Shown one piece after another: positions 34,335 to 42,903 of a stretch of 44,311 bases of DNA. Under the pieces are notes generated by a model. That model saw only the letters and a list, made by a program, of their open reading frames with translations. It was not told the origin of the DNA and ran no database searches. Both the position numbers and the translations under genes were made by a program. Position 1 is the first letter of the stretch, and every line of letters begins with the position of its first letter. Where the stretch lies: contig CAIKBD010000209.1 of assembly GCA_903825565.1 (NCBI GenBank), positions 1 through 44,311 on the forward strand. Reading direction: 5' to 3'. This DNA is from an uncultured Anaerolineales bacterium (GTDB lineage: Bacteria; Chloroflexota; Anaerolineae; UBA4142).

Positions 34335-35308
34335 TCTGATGTCGCCTCGTAAATTTGCTCGACGACGCGCAACGCCGCATGGGCATCGCGCAAGTTCGCG
34401 GCAGGTTCGCGCGCCAAGCGAATGTCGTCCAAAAATTCGGCGAACTCGATCTGCCACGAATCATCCGCCATCGGGTATTCCCAGATCGTCGTTTCCGGCG
34501 GACCCATCTGCGGCAACATGCGATAGTACGCCAACCGCTCGACGCCGTAACTCGCGCCCAAGCCGCTAATGTCCAGTTTGGCGGCGCGGCCGTAAATTTC
34601 AAACGAGAAGAGATTTTTCCATTCCGTGCAACTGACCTGCAAAAATGCCGTTTGGTCTTTTGCCGTGCGGAGGAGCATAAAGCCGTTATCCTCAACCGGC
34701 ATTTGCCAATAAAACGTGTGCGCGAATCCCGTCACGTGCGGCAGATCACCCAGGAACCAGCGCGCCAAATCAATCAGGTGCACGCCCTGATCCATCAATT
34801 CGCCGCCACCGGACAATTTCGGATCGGCGCGCCATTCTTGTTCGTACCCCAAGCGCCCGCCATGCCCGTACCGTCCGCGAATGAACATCAACTCGCCCAA
34901 CGCGCCCGCATCGCACAAGGCGCGCGCGCGCCGAAATGCCGGATGATAGCGATGATTAAAACCGACGCGCACGCGCACATTTTTCTCGCGCGCGAGATCG
35001 ATCACCGGCTCCAGTTCCGCCGCGCGGCATGCCGCCGGTTTTTCGACCAAGACGTGCTTGCCCGCCGCAACTGCCGTGCGTGTCACCGCGCTCAGCCAAT
35101 TGTGTGTCGTCGCCACGATCACAATCTCCACCTCGGCGCGCGCCACGACAGCCCGCCAATCATCCGTCGCCACTGCGCCCGGCACGGTGCGCGCCAACGC
35201 CTCGGCGCGCGTCGCCACCGCATCGGCGCAGATGACGAGCCGCGCGTCGCCAAGTGCGCGCGCGCGTTTGCCGCCGATCAAACCGCAACCAACGATGCCA
35301 ACATTCAT
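34331..35308 (-). CDS. Gfo/Idh/MocA family oxidoreductase
   Basis: 325 residues. N-terminal Rossmann domain MNVGIVGCGLIGGKRARALG with the family's HVLVEKPAACRAAEL (catalytic Lys in EKP), then the C-terminal alpha/beta domain with LSGGGELMDQGVHLIDLARWFLG, the usual GG-x-LxDxGxHxID block. These enzymes oxidise, reduce or epimerise sugars with NAD(P). It starts one nt after the SDR stop and overlaps hddA, so it belongs to the heptose operon; substrate not known. Confidence 0.87.
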   Translation of the reverse strand: MNVGIVGCGLIGGKRARALGDARLVICADAVATRAEALARTVPGAVATDDWRAVVARAEVEIVIVATTHNWLSAVTRTAVAAGKHVLVEKPAACRAAELEPVIDLAREKNVRVRVGFNHRYHPAFRRARALCDAGALGELMFIRGRYGHGGRLGYEQEWRADPKLSGGGELMDQGVHLIDLARWFLGDLPHVTGFAHTFYWQMPVEDNGFMLLRTAKDQTAFLQVSCTEWKNLFSFEIYGRAAKLDISGLGASYGVERLAYYRMLPQMGPPETTIWEYPMADDSWQIEFAEFLDDIRLAREPAANLRDAHAALRVVEQIYEATSE

Positions 35309-35309
35309 G

Positions 35310-36182
35310 TCATTCCCAGTCCTTGCCCCGCTCGCGCGGGATAATGCGGCGCAAAGTATAAATGTCCGAATCCTGCAAATCGGCAAGATGCACGGGCAAT
35401 GTTTCCCAGCGATCCCAGCCGGCGCTGATCAATTTGCCGGTAATGCCCCGGCTTGAGGTGGATGCCAAAAAAGCGATCAACTCTGCCGCGCGTGCCGGCA
35501 GAGTGCCACCGTGTTGCGCTTGTGCAAGCGCGCGTGCGTACTCGTCGCCGGCGCGGTCTGCACCGGCGTCGAGTACGGCTTGGAGCATCGCGGTATTCAT
35601 CGCGCCGGGCGCAACACAATTAACGCGAATGTCCGTCCCGCGTAATTCGCTCGCCAGCGTTTCGCTAAAACGCACGAGTGCGGTCTTGGCGGTCGCATAC
35701 GCCGAAAAATTTGGGCGCGGGCTGGTTGCGCCGCCGCCGGACAAATTGATCATGCTCCCCTCGCCGGCGGACAGCATCAGTGGCACGCACGCGCGACACA
35801 ATTCCACCGGCGCGAGCAGATTGACCCGCAATGTCATTTCCCAGGTTGCCCAATCGTTTTCCCACGCACGCCCAATCGCGCCGACGATTGCCGCATTGTT
35901 GATCAGAACATCCACGCGCGTCCAAGTCTGCGTCACTTGGCGCATCAACGCCGGCACGCTCGCCGGCAACGCCAAATCGCCGTCGGCAATGTGAACCGCT
36001 TGCCCCGGTTGCGCCGCCGCGAGCAATTCGGCGCGCAACGCTTCCAACGCGTCGCGCGCACGCGCGAACAAAAAGAGGTGCGCGCCGCGTGCCCAACACG
36101 CTTGCGCGACTGCGCGCCCCAGCCCCCGCGACGCGCCGGTGAGGAGGATGTGTTTTCCGGTGAGATCAAATAATTCAGGCAT
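35310..36182 (-). CDS. Classical short-chain dehydrogenase/reductase
   Basis: 290 residues. TGASRGLG at 15-22 is the cofactor loop, NNAAIVG the NNAG-like motif, INLSGGGA the serine region, and YATAK the catalytic Tyr-x3-Lys. The tail (DLQDSDIYTLRRIIPRERG) extends beyond the usual SDR end. ATG 36182 (MPELF) is chosen over ATG 36188 because a decayed second copy of this 5' end at 38387-38542 also begins with ATG-CCT-GAA at the equivalent place. Co-translated with the Gfo/Idh gene (1-nt gap); the pair may act in sequence on one sugar. Substrate unknown. Confidence 0.85.
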   Translation of the reverse strand: MPELFDLTGKHILLTGASRGLGRAVAQACWARGAHLFLFARARDALEALRAELLAAAQPGQAVHIADGDLALPASVPALMRQVTQTWTRVDVLINNAAIVGAIGRAWENDWATWEMTLRVNLLAPVELCRACVPLMLSAGEGSMINLSGGGATSPRPNFSAYATAKTALVRFSETLASELRGTDIRVNCVAPGAMNTAMLQAVLDAGADRAGDEYARALAQAQHGGTLPARAAELIAFLASTSSRGITGKLISAGWDRWETLPVHLADLQDSDIYTLRRIIPRERGKDWE

Positions 36183-36505
36183 ACGCATTTTCTACGGCGC
36201 AAGCGCACGAACAGAACGTCCTCACGCTTTGCAGTTCAATCAGTTTAAAGTGTCCCCAACTCGCCACGACTCCACTGGCACGTCGGTGCATCATCAAATT
36301 CGGCTGATCACGAAAATTTGGCGAGCAATTCAGGTGTTGCACATTCCTGTCGAGCTAAATTCTCACATTCGCAATGCGCGCCCAAACCGCGCCAAGCTCC
36401 AACGCTTTTAGAAGTCGATGTTACATTCCATCCCTGCAGATGCACTTTTGCTCCGGTACAGGTGTCGGGAGTGTCTTGAGTAGTATGATCAAGCAAGTCA
36501 CACAA
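36183..36505. other. Noncoding stretch between the SDR gene and the GT-C insert gene
   Basis: 323 nt with no convincing gene, promoter or terminator on either strand. It differs from the tight spacing of the rest of the unit. It contains one arm (36205-36218) of an imperfect 14-nt inverted repeat whose other arm is at 38232-38245. It is probably scar sequence from the event that brought in the 36506-38185 gene. Confidence 0.5.
36205..36218 (+). repeat. Left arm of a 14-nt inverted repeat flanking the GT-C insert
   Basis: GCACGAACAGAACG here and, on the opposite strand, GCAGGAACAGAACG at 38232-38245 match at 13 of 14 positions. They bracket about 2 kb holding only the GT-C gene. No transposase is present, so a mobile origin is not shown. 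Confidence 0.35.
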
Positions 36506-38185
36506 TTACTTGCCTCCGTCTGTTTGGCGGACGTACAAGCCGACAAGCCATCGCTTGCCTTCAAGCGGATACTCGCGCACGAAGCGAAAATGCCGACCCA
36601 GGTACGGACGCCAGATCGACTCCGTCTCGCGGAGCGTTTGATGAAATCCGTACTCGAGCGTAACATTGAGCGGTAGCTCGTCGAAGGCGATGACCACATC
36701 GGCGCGATCAAGCTGCGCCATGATCTCGACTTCGGCAGTGGGTACGACTTGCGGACCGGATTGGTAAAGCGTTGCCACGTTATTTCCTGCACCGTGCTCA
36801 TACTGATAGATATTATAGGCGAGCGGATGAAAACTTGGATGCATCAGCATCCAGTAGATCGTCGTCGCCGGACGGGTGTTCGTAATTTGCGCAAGGTCGC
36901 GATAAAATTCATTTGCCAGCACACCGTCACCGTACACCTCTGTTCGCAGACGTTTTGGCACAACCATCGCAAAGCCATAGTTCAGCAAACCCAGCACAAC
37001 AACCGACATTGCCAAGCCATACAACAATCTCTGCGACCCAATAGGCGTCCACAGTTCGAGCAACACGACAGTCATGATCATCGCAAACGGCATGGTCAAC
37101 ACGCCAATCACAACCGGCGACGGCGCGTATGCGGTAGTTGCAATGTAGGTTGCCAACGAAGCCACACTTGGAACGAGGAGCATAGGAAAAATTTTACGCC
37201 AGTTGATTCGTTTAGCCGAATGGATTTGGGCACGCTTGCGAGAGAGCCACAACCACGCCAAAGTAGAAATCGCCGCAAGCAAAACATAGTATACGAACGT
37301 TATCCCTGCACGGATCGGGTAGTAGAGCAACAATGAGAGAAGGTTGTTCACATTTGCTTCTGCACGCCGGAAATTATCTTCCGGAGACATTTTCATATTG
37401 AGATAATAATTGGCAAAGCCGCCCCAATTCAACGCAAAAAAAGTCAGCAGGAAGACAAGGCATACCATGCCTAACAGAGTCAAGCGTCCCAGTCGGCGCT
37501 TGTTTTCTTCGACATCGCGCTGTCGCAGCCACTGCACGCCGAACCACAACCATAAGCAGCCCAGGGTAAGCGCCAAGTACACCATCGTGGTCGTGCGCGT
37601 CGAAATAGCAAAGCCAAATAGCAAGACAAATAGCCAAAAATCCTTCCACGCTAGTGATTCAACCCAGGTAACAAGCACACAAATGGCAATGCCAAATACA
37701 ATCATGCCCGCATAGTCAAAGCGCAAATCATCAATGCCACCGGCGATATAATAATGCACCCCGCTCAATAAAAACAAGCCGTAGGCGAGGAGTGCTCCTA
37801 CTCGCCCGGCGCGTTGCGCGAAGAAATGCCAAATCCAAATTTGGCCCAAAACGAACAGCGCAAAATTGACAAAAACGATTGCCTCGCGTTGCGGTCCAAA
37901 AAACAACGCAGAGAGCATGCCAAGCATCGGGATCAACCATCCTTTGAACGCACCACGCCAAAGAGACAAATCGCCGTGTATAATGTACCCCAACCCATGC
38001 TGTTGAATTGCAAGGCGCGCTTCATACACCGCATCGTACGTGACAAGTTGATCGAACGCACCAGGATAGTACGGCGCAAGATCGGTGCGAATGTACCGAT
38101 CGAGTAAAATCGCCTGATTTACGAATACGATCAACCCAATCAGCCATATATGCTTGCGAAAAAAATGGAGGAAGGATATATGCAT
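36506..38185 (-). CDS. Polytopic membrane protein, GT-C glycosyltransferase-like, in an inserted segment
   Basis: 559 residues with about eleven membrane helices and a soluble C-terminal part (about 440-559). The first outer loop (LDRYIRTDLAPYYPGAFDQLVTYD) has acidic residues as in GT-C enzymes; no closer family is recognised, and it could be a DUF2079- or GT39-like protein. Base use is visibly richer in A/T than the flanking sugar genes. TATAAT sits 7 nt before ATG 38185, so it seems to have its own promoter and a leaderless mRNA. It interrupts an otherwise tight operon and is flanked by two copies of the 5' end of the SDR gene, which points to later acquisition. Confidence 0.65.
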   Translation of the reverse strand: MHISFLHFFRKHIWLIGLIVFVNQAILLDRYIRTDLAPYYPGAFDQLVTYDAVYEARLAIQQHGLGYIIHGDLSLWRGAFKGWLIPMLGMLSALFFGPQREAIVFVNFALFVLGQIWIWHFFAQRAGRVGALLAYGLFLLSGVHYYIAGGIDDLRFDYAGMIVFGIAICVLVTWVESLAWKDFWLFVLLFGFAISTRTTTMVYLALTLGCLWLWFGVQWLRQRDVEENKRRLGRLTLLGMVCLVFLLTFFALNWGGFANYYLNMKMSPEDNFRRAEANVNNLLSLLLYYPIRAGITFVYYVLLAAISTLAWLWLSRKRAQIHSAKRINWRKIFPMLLVPSVASLATYIATTAYAPSPVVIGVLTMPFAMIMTVVLLELWTPIGSQRLLYGLAMSVVVLGLLNYGFAMVVPKRLRTEVYGDGVLANEFYRDLAQITNTRPATTIYWMLMHPSFHPLAYNIYQYEHGAGNNVATLYQSGPQVVPTAEVEIMAQLDRADVVIAFDELPLNVTLEYGFHQTLRETESIWRPYLGRHFRFVREYPLEGKRWLVGLYVRQTDGGK

Positions 38186-38192
38186 AGTTGTA

Positions 38193-38198
38193 ATTATA
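38193..38198 (-). promoter_or_regulatory. Probable -10 box (TATAAT) for the GT-C insert gene
   Basis: Minus-strand TATAAT (38198-38193) followed by 7 nt and ATG 38185. The spacing equals that before the plus-strand gene at 687. No good -35 box is visible at 16-18 bp. Confidence 0.5.
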
Positions 38199-38231
38199 CT
38201 GGCAACGCCAGATTATCAGATTAGCGCGAAG

Positions 38232-38245
38232 CGTTCTGTTCCTGC
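38232..38245 (-). repeat. Right arm of the 14-nt inverted repeat flanking the GT-C insert
   Basis: Minus-strand GCAGGAACAGAACG, 13 of 14 positions equal to the plus-strand arm at 36205-36218. Confidence 0.35.
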
Positions 38246-38386
38246 AGTTTCCTCAAACGGCTACTCGTAGCACGCACACGGTTGACGAGATGGGGCGCCA
38301 CGAGTCGACACACGCTCTCCGGCGTCCGTTACGAAACATGGGTTACACGCATTAACAAATCATACGCCTTCGAGGTACCTTAATTT

Positions 38387-38542
38387 GAACCGCTTGCCTC
38401 GGTTGCGCCGCCGCGAGCAATTCAGCACGTAACGCCTCCAACGCGCCGCGCGCCCAACACGCTTGCGCGATCGCGCGTCCTAGCCCCGCGATGCGTCGGT
38501 GAGAAAAATTCGTTTTCCGGTGAGAGCAAATAATTCAGGCAT
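38387..38542 (-). pseudogene. Decayed 5' fragment of the SDR gene at 35310-36182
   Basis: This segment aligns with 35993-36182, the first ~63 codons of the intact SDR, at roughly 90% identity outside gaps, with an internal deletion of about 33 nt and a one-base deletion in the cofactor loop. Translation begins MPELFALTGKRIF, then TDASRG, and stops at TAG, where the intact copy reads TGASRGLG. Several differences are C/T or G/A changes. Its ATG overlaps the stop of the upstream epimerase (TGATG at 38544-38540), the normal coupling in this operon, so this seems to be the original site of an SDR gene and the intact copy lies 2.4 kb further on, beyond the inserted segment. Confidence 0.85.
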
Positions 38543-39495
38543 CAGCGGCGTTCCAAGACCCAAGGGTTTTGCATCAGATAGTCGAGCGTGCGAATGACGC
38601 CCTCGCGGATCGTCAAGCGGGGTCGCCACCCCAGCGCGCGCATCCGCGCACAATCGAGAAAGATGAACGGGCTATCGCCGATCCAGCCACGTTCGCCGCC
38701 AGCCAAAACCACGCGCGGCGTTAAACCCAGGTGATCGCAAATCCACTGGATCGAATCCTTGACTTGGCAATATTCATCCGTGCCTAAATTAAAAATATTG
38801 ATGCGCGCCGAAGCAGTCCGAATCGCCAACAGCATCGCGTCAATGCAATCTTGCACATACAGGTACGATTTGCGTTGCGCGCCGTTCCCCAATACGTTCA
38901 AGTGATCGGGATGCGCGCGGAGTTGTTTGTAAAAATCAAAAATGTGACCGTGCGTGTACCGTTCGCCCAAGATCGAAACAAAGCGAAAGATATGCGCGGT
39001 AAAACCAAACCCTTCGCAATACGCCTGCACCAATCCCTCGCCGGCAAGTTTGGACGCGCCATACAACGAAGTTTGAATTGGAAACGGCGCGGCTTCTGGC
39101 GTCGGAAAAATGGTTGGCTCGCCATAGATCGAGCCGGTCGAAGCAAAGGCAATGCGTTTCACGCCGTTCGCGCGCATCGCTTCCAAGACGTTGAACGTCG
39201 CCAACGTATTTTGCTCCAAATCCTTTCGCGGATGCTGGGTGCCAAAACGCACGTCCGCATTGGCGGCGAGATGAAAAACTTGCTCGACGCCGCGCGCCGC
39301 CTCAGTCAGCCCCGCCAGGTCGAGCGTGTCGCCGCGCACTAAGCGAAACCGCGGCGACTGGTGCGCCGCCGCCAAAAATTCAAACTGCCCGGTCGAGCCA
39401 TTATCGTACCCAATGACCTCGTGATTTTCTTGCACCAGGCGATCCACCAAGTTACTGCCGATAAAACCGGCGCAGCCGGTCACCAAACAACGCAC
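38542..39495 (-). CDS. NAD-dependent sugar-nucleotide epimerase (GalE-like)
   Basis: 317 residues, extended SDR: CLVTGCAGFIGSNLVDRLV at the N-terminus, HLAANADVRFG, ASTGSIYGEPTIFPTPE and YGASKLAGE (Tyr-x3-Lys), then FRFVSILGERYTHGHIFDF. It resembles UDP-glucose/UDP-glucuronate 4-epimerases or GDP-sugar epimerases; the nucleotide cannot be read. The start is GTG 39495 with GGGGAGG seven nt upstream. It is followed by the SDR pseudogene start (TGATG), so it was once translationally coupled to the SDR. Confidence 0.85.
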   Translation of the reverse strand: MRCLVTGCAGFIGSNLVDRLVQENHEVIGYDNGSTGQFEFLAAAHQSPRFRLVRGDTLDLAGLTEAARGVEQVFHLAANADVRFGTQHPRKDLEQNTLATFNVLEAMRANGVKRIAFASTGSIYGEPTIFPTPEAAPFPIQTSLYGASKLAGEGLVQAYCEGFGFTAHIFRFVSILGERYTHGHIFDFYKQLRAHPDHLNVLGNGAQRKSYLYVQDCIDAMLLAIRTASARINIFNLGTDEYCQVKDSIQWICDHLGLTPRVVLAGGERGWIGDSPFIFLDCARMRALGWRPRLTIREGVIRTLDYLMQNPWVLERR

Positions 39496-39509
39496 GCGTC
39501 ACCCTCCCC

Positions 39510-40223
39510 TTAGAAACCGAAACGGATGCGAAAAATATCTTTCACGTTCTGAATGTTCCCGCCGAGCAACACCAAGCGGCTGTCGCCATCATCGCGCCAG
39601 CGAATCGGCACCTGGGCGATCCGATAACCCAAGCGGTCAGCGAGAAAAAGAATCTCCACGTCAAACATATAGCCGTCAATGCGTTGCCGCCCAAACAATT
39701 CTTGCGCCGCCCGCCGCTGAAAAAATTTAAAGCCGCATTGCGTGTCCGAAATCGCGTTCAGCCCCACGACGGTGTGCATAAAGATCGCAAACCCTTTGGA
39801 GCCGATTTGCCGGAACCAGGGTTGGCGGCGTTCGATCTGCGAATCGCGCAAGCCGCGCGAACCGATCACCACCGCGAACCCTTGTCGCAAATACGGCGCA
39901 AATTTATCGAACTCGGCGATGGGCGTCTTGTTGTCGGCGTCCACAAAGCCGATGATTGCGCCCTGCGCCAACGCCACCCCCTCACGAATGCCGCGCCCCT
40001 TGCCGCGCCGCGCCGCTTGCCCGATCACACGCAACGCCGGGTCAGTGCGCGCTAATTCGGCGACGCACTCGCGCGTGCCATCGGTGCCGTCCGCCGAAAC
40101 AATAATTTCGTACGCGTAGCCCCGCGCGCCAAAAAAAGTCTGCGCCTCGTGGATCGTTTGCGCGATGCGCGCGGCTTCGTTGTACGCCGGGATGATCAGG
40201 GAAATGTCAATCGGTTCAGGCAT
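39510..40223 (-). CDS. Family 2 glycosyltransferase, dolichyl-phosphate glucose synthase (Alg5)-like
   Basis: 237 residues: ISLIIPAYNEAARIAQTIHEA, IIVSADGTDGT, GKGRGIREGVALAQGAIIGFVDADNKTPI with the DAD metal site, then GSKGFAIFMHTVVGLNAISDTQCGFKFF, the block shared by polyprenyl-phosphate glucosyl- and mannosyltransferases of the Alg5/DPG type. It probably makes a polyprenyl-phosphate-linked hexose, the donor that GT-C enzymes such as those at 687, 6455 and 36506 need. ATG 40223 has CAGGAAA upstream; a longer frame to 40412 lies mostly within the preceding gene. No membrane segment is present in this form. Confidence 0.85.
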   Translation of the reverse strand: MPEPIDISLIIPAYNEAARIAQTIHEAQTFFGARGYAYEIIVSADGTDGTRECVAELARTDPALRVIGQAARRGKGRGIREGVALAQGAIIGFVDADNKTPIAEFDKFAPYLRQGFAVVIGSRGLRDSQIERRQPWFRQIGSKGFAIFMHTVVGLNAISDTQCGFKFFQRRAAQELFGRQRIDGYMFDVEILFLADRLGYRIAQVPIRWRDDGDSRLVLLGGNIQNVKDIFRIRFGF

Positions 40224-40243
40224 AAAGATTTCCTGGTGCGCCG

Positions 40244-40951
40244 CTAAACTCGAGCAGTGGGGAGCGGAGTGAGGGTCAAGCCAATCGCCAGGTTCAACGT
40301 GACGACTGGCGCGAATAACGGAAAAAACATTTGATGGGTGATTCGGAAGCGAGCGCGCAGTTCGGCGAAAATTTCGTCCGGCAAATTGATATGTTCCGCC
40401 GCGACGAACCAATCGTATTTCTGGTGATACAAGCGTTCAAACAGCGGACGCGCCGAAAGGTTGCGCGCCAACGTATACGCCAGCCCGCCTTCACACGGAA
40501 TGACCACGGTCAACACACCCTCGGGTTTAAGGATGCGCCGAACTTGCTCCAGAGCTTGCGGCAAATCGGGCAGATGTTCCAAGACGTGAATTGCCAACAC
40601 GCGATCAAAATAGCCAGTGGGCAAATCGAGCGGCGTTTGGCAATCGCCGACCAGCACTCGCACCGCAGGATGCGCCGCGCGAATCGGCTGCACCAGTTCG
40701 GCGCGCAAATCCAACGCCACATATTCTTGCTGCGCGAGATCTTCAAATTGCAAATGCGCGCCAAGCCCAACGCCAATTTCCAACGTGCGCGCGCCCGGCG
40801 TAAACGTCCGTAGCGGATAACGCTGATTGAACTGCTCGATCAAACCGAATCGGCGTGGAAGCGTCTGCAACCATTGTTTGTGGAAGTCCTCGCGGATGCG
40901 CTCTTGCTCGGGCGTCAAAGTAGGTAGCGCCTTGGGCCACCGATTGGGCAT
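40244..40951 (-). CDS. SAM-dependent methyltransferase
   Basis: 235 residues of class I fold: TLEIGVGLGAHLQFEDL (motif I), YVALDLRAELVQPIR (motif II acidic residue), VLVGDCQTPLDLPTGYFDRVLAIHVLEHLPDLPQAL (motifs III-IV) and RRILKPEGVLTVVIPC. This is the Methyltransf_11/UbiE-like pattern frequent in glycan loci. ATG 40951 has AAGGAG eight nt upstream. A 101-nt gap separates it from the dehydratase gene; no promoter was recognised there. Confidence 0.85.
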   Translation of the reverse strand: MPNRWPKALPTLTPEQERIREDFHKQWLQTLPRRFGLIEQFNQRYPLRTFTPGARTLEIGVGLGAHLQFEDLAQQEYVALDLRAELVQPIRAAHPAVRVLVGDCQTPLDLPTGYFDRVLAIHVLEHLPDLPQALEQVRRILKPEGVLTVVIPCEGGLAYTLARNLSARPLFERLYHQKYDWFVAAEHINLPDEIFAELRARFRITHQMFFPLFAPVVTLNLAIGLTLTPLPTARV

Positions 40952-41052
40952 CAAACACACTCCTTCTCGTCGCCGCAAGCGTCGTCGCCAAAAAACAATT
41001 CGGCTACACGCTTGCAACGCGCCGCTGCAAAACATCACCGCGAACCATCCGT

Positions 41053-42903
41053 CTAACCGACCGTGTATTCCGGCACCACCTCGCCCAACTTGTGCCGCAG
41101 TTCCGGCGCGTCGCCCGCGCGCACCAGCATTTCGAGTTCGGCAAGCGCGCGATGCAAGATCGCGCCATCGCGCTGTTCCGTCCGCGCCGCAAAAATTTGC
41201 GCGTGCGTCGTGCGTTGCGGTTGCTCGTTCGCAGCAAACAATTCCTCGCGCAATTTTTCGCCAACGCGCAACCCAGTGTACGTGATCGCAATATCTTCGC
41301 CCGGCTCGAAACCGGACAGCCGAATGAGATCGCGCGCGAGTTCGCTAATTTTGACCGGCTCGCCCATATCCAGCACGAACAGTTCCCCGCCCTTGCCCAA
41401 CGCCGCCGCTTGAATGATCAAACTCACCGCTTCGGGGATCGTCATAAAATAGCGTTCGACTTCGGCATCGGTCACCGTCACCGGTCCGCCCGCCGCGATC
41501 TGTTCGCGGAACAGCGGCACCACACTCCCACTACTTCCCAGCACATTGCCAAAGCGCACCGTCACGACGACGCCCGGTCCTTGCGCCGCCGCATCGCGCG
41601 CCAACAACTCGGCGACGCGTTTCGTCGCGCCCATCACACTGCGCGGGTTCACCGCCTTGTCGGTCGAGATCAACACAAACCGCCCAACGCCAACGCGCGC
41701 GCTCGCGGCAAGCACATTCCGCGTGCCAAACACATTCGTCGCAATCGCCTCCGCCACATTCCACTCGACCATCGGCACATGCTTGTGCGCCGCCGCGTGA
41801 AAGACCACTTGCGGTTGTTCCTGCGCGAACAACGCATCCACTTTTTCCCGATTCCGCACATCGCCGATGATCGGCGCGAGCGTCAACGCCGGAAATTGTT
41901 TGCCCAACTCGCGGTGAATCTGATAGAGATTGTGCTCCGACAGATCGAACAAGATCAATTTTTGCGGTTTGAAACGCGCGATCTGGCGGCACAATTCCGA
42001 ACCAATCGAGCCGCCCGCGCCGGTCACCAGCACGCGCGTCCCGCCGATGTACCCGCCGACTTGATCGAGATCGATCTTGACCGGATCGCGGCGCAACAAA
42101 TCTTCGAGTTGCACCTGGCGAATCGCGCTCACCTTGACCGCGCCGCCGAGAATTTCGTACAAACCGGGGATCGTTCTCACCAACACGTCCGCCTGCCGGC
42201 ACGATTCCGCGATTTCCCGAATCACGCGCCCGGGCGCAGTCGGCATCGCAATCACGACGAGATCGATATTGCGCGCCGCGACCACGTCCGCCAGATGCCG
42301 GCGATCCCCCAGCACCGGCAAATTCTGGATCGTCGCGCCACGTTTGCCGGGATCGTCGTCCAAAAATGCCACCGGCTCCAAACCGAGCGCGGGGTTGGTT
42401 CGCATCTCGCGCACGATCAAATCGCCGGCATCGCCCGCGCCAAACACCAGCACGCGCCGCTTGGTCTCCGCGGGCGATTCGTCCGCGCCGCTCGCGCCCT
42501 TTTGCCAATGCCGCGTCAAGCGAAACGAAAAGCGCAAGCCGCCGATCAGAAACAGTGTCAGCCCACCTTCGATGAGAATGATCGAACGCGGAAATCCCGG
42601 GATCAGATCGAGCGCGGGCAACCCCAGCAAAATCACCACCGCGGCAACTGCCGACCCCAACAGTGTGGCTTCGATCACCGCGACGATTTCGTTCACGCTC
42701 ATGTACCGCCACAGCCGGCGATAGATGCCGAACGCGTAAAAAATCGGCAGGCGAATCAACCACACGAGCGGCAGAAAAAACCAATTCGGCGCGATGTAAT
42801 CCCACACGCTCAACGTATCGAACCGCACGGCGAACGACGCAAACACTGCCAGCCCAATCAGCGCGAGGTCGAGCAACAAGAAATACCGATTGCGTAAGGT
42901 CAT
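41053..42903 (-). CDS. Membrane-bound nucleoside-diphosphate-sugar 4,6-dehydratase (PglF/WbpM/CapD family)
   Basis: 616 residues. Four N-terminal membrane helices (about 5-130), a first Rossmann domain (VLVFGAGDAGDLIV at 151-164), and the catalytic SDR domain with VLVTGAGGSIGSELCRQI at 291-308. The active site has STDKAV and M424-x3-K428 (VMGATKR) where ordinary SDRs have Tyr-x3-Lys, the hallmark of the long PglF/WbpM class. It converts UDP-GlcNAc to UDP-4-keto-6-deoxy-GlcNAc. ATG 42903 overlaps the aminotransferase stop (ATGA), and a PglD-like gene follows upstream, so UDP-bacillosamine synthesis is the best reading. Confidence 0.92.
   Translation of the reverse strand: MTLRNRYFLLLDLALIGLAVFASFAVRFDTLSVWDYIAPNWFFLPLVWLIRLPIFYAFGIYRRLWRYMSVNEIVAVIEATLLGSAVAAVVILLGLPALDLIPGFPRSIILIEGGLTLFLIGGLRFSFRLTRHWQKGASGADESPAETKRRVLVFGAGDAGDLIVREMRTNPALGLEPVAFLDDDPGKRGATIQNLPVLGDRRHLADVVAARNIDLVVIAMPTAPGRVIREIAESCRQADVLVRTIPGLYEILGGAVKVSAIRQVQLEDLLRRDPVKIDLDQVGGYIGGTRVLVTGAGGSIGSELCRQIARFKPQKLILFDLSEHNLYQIHRELGKQFPALTLAPIIGDVRNREKVDALFAQEQPQVVFHAAAHKHVPMVEWNVAEAIATNVFGTRNVLAASARVGVGRFVLISTDKAVNPRSVMGATKRVAELLARDAAAQGPGVVVTVRFGNVLGSSGSVVPLFREQIAAGGPVTVTDAEVERYFMTIPEAVSLIIQAAALGKGGELFVLDMGEPVKISELARDLIRLSGFEPGEDIAITYTGLRVGEKLREELFAANEQPQRTTHAQIFAARTEQRDGAILHRALAELEMLVRAGDAPELRHKLGEVVPEYTVG

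Noticed and set aside
36205-38245. Insertion sequence
   Set aside because: No transposase frame and no target-site duplication of typical size; only a 14-nt imperfect inverted repeat.
41092-42897. A very long plus-strand open frame (about 600 codons) opposite the PglF-like gene
   Set aside because: It is the antisense shadow of a GC-rich gene with clear motifs; its product is Arg/His/Gln-rich and matches nothing.
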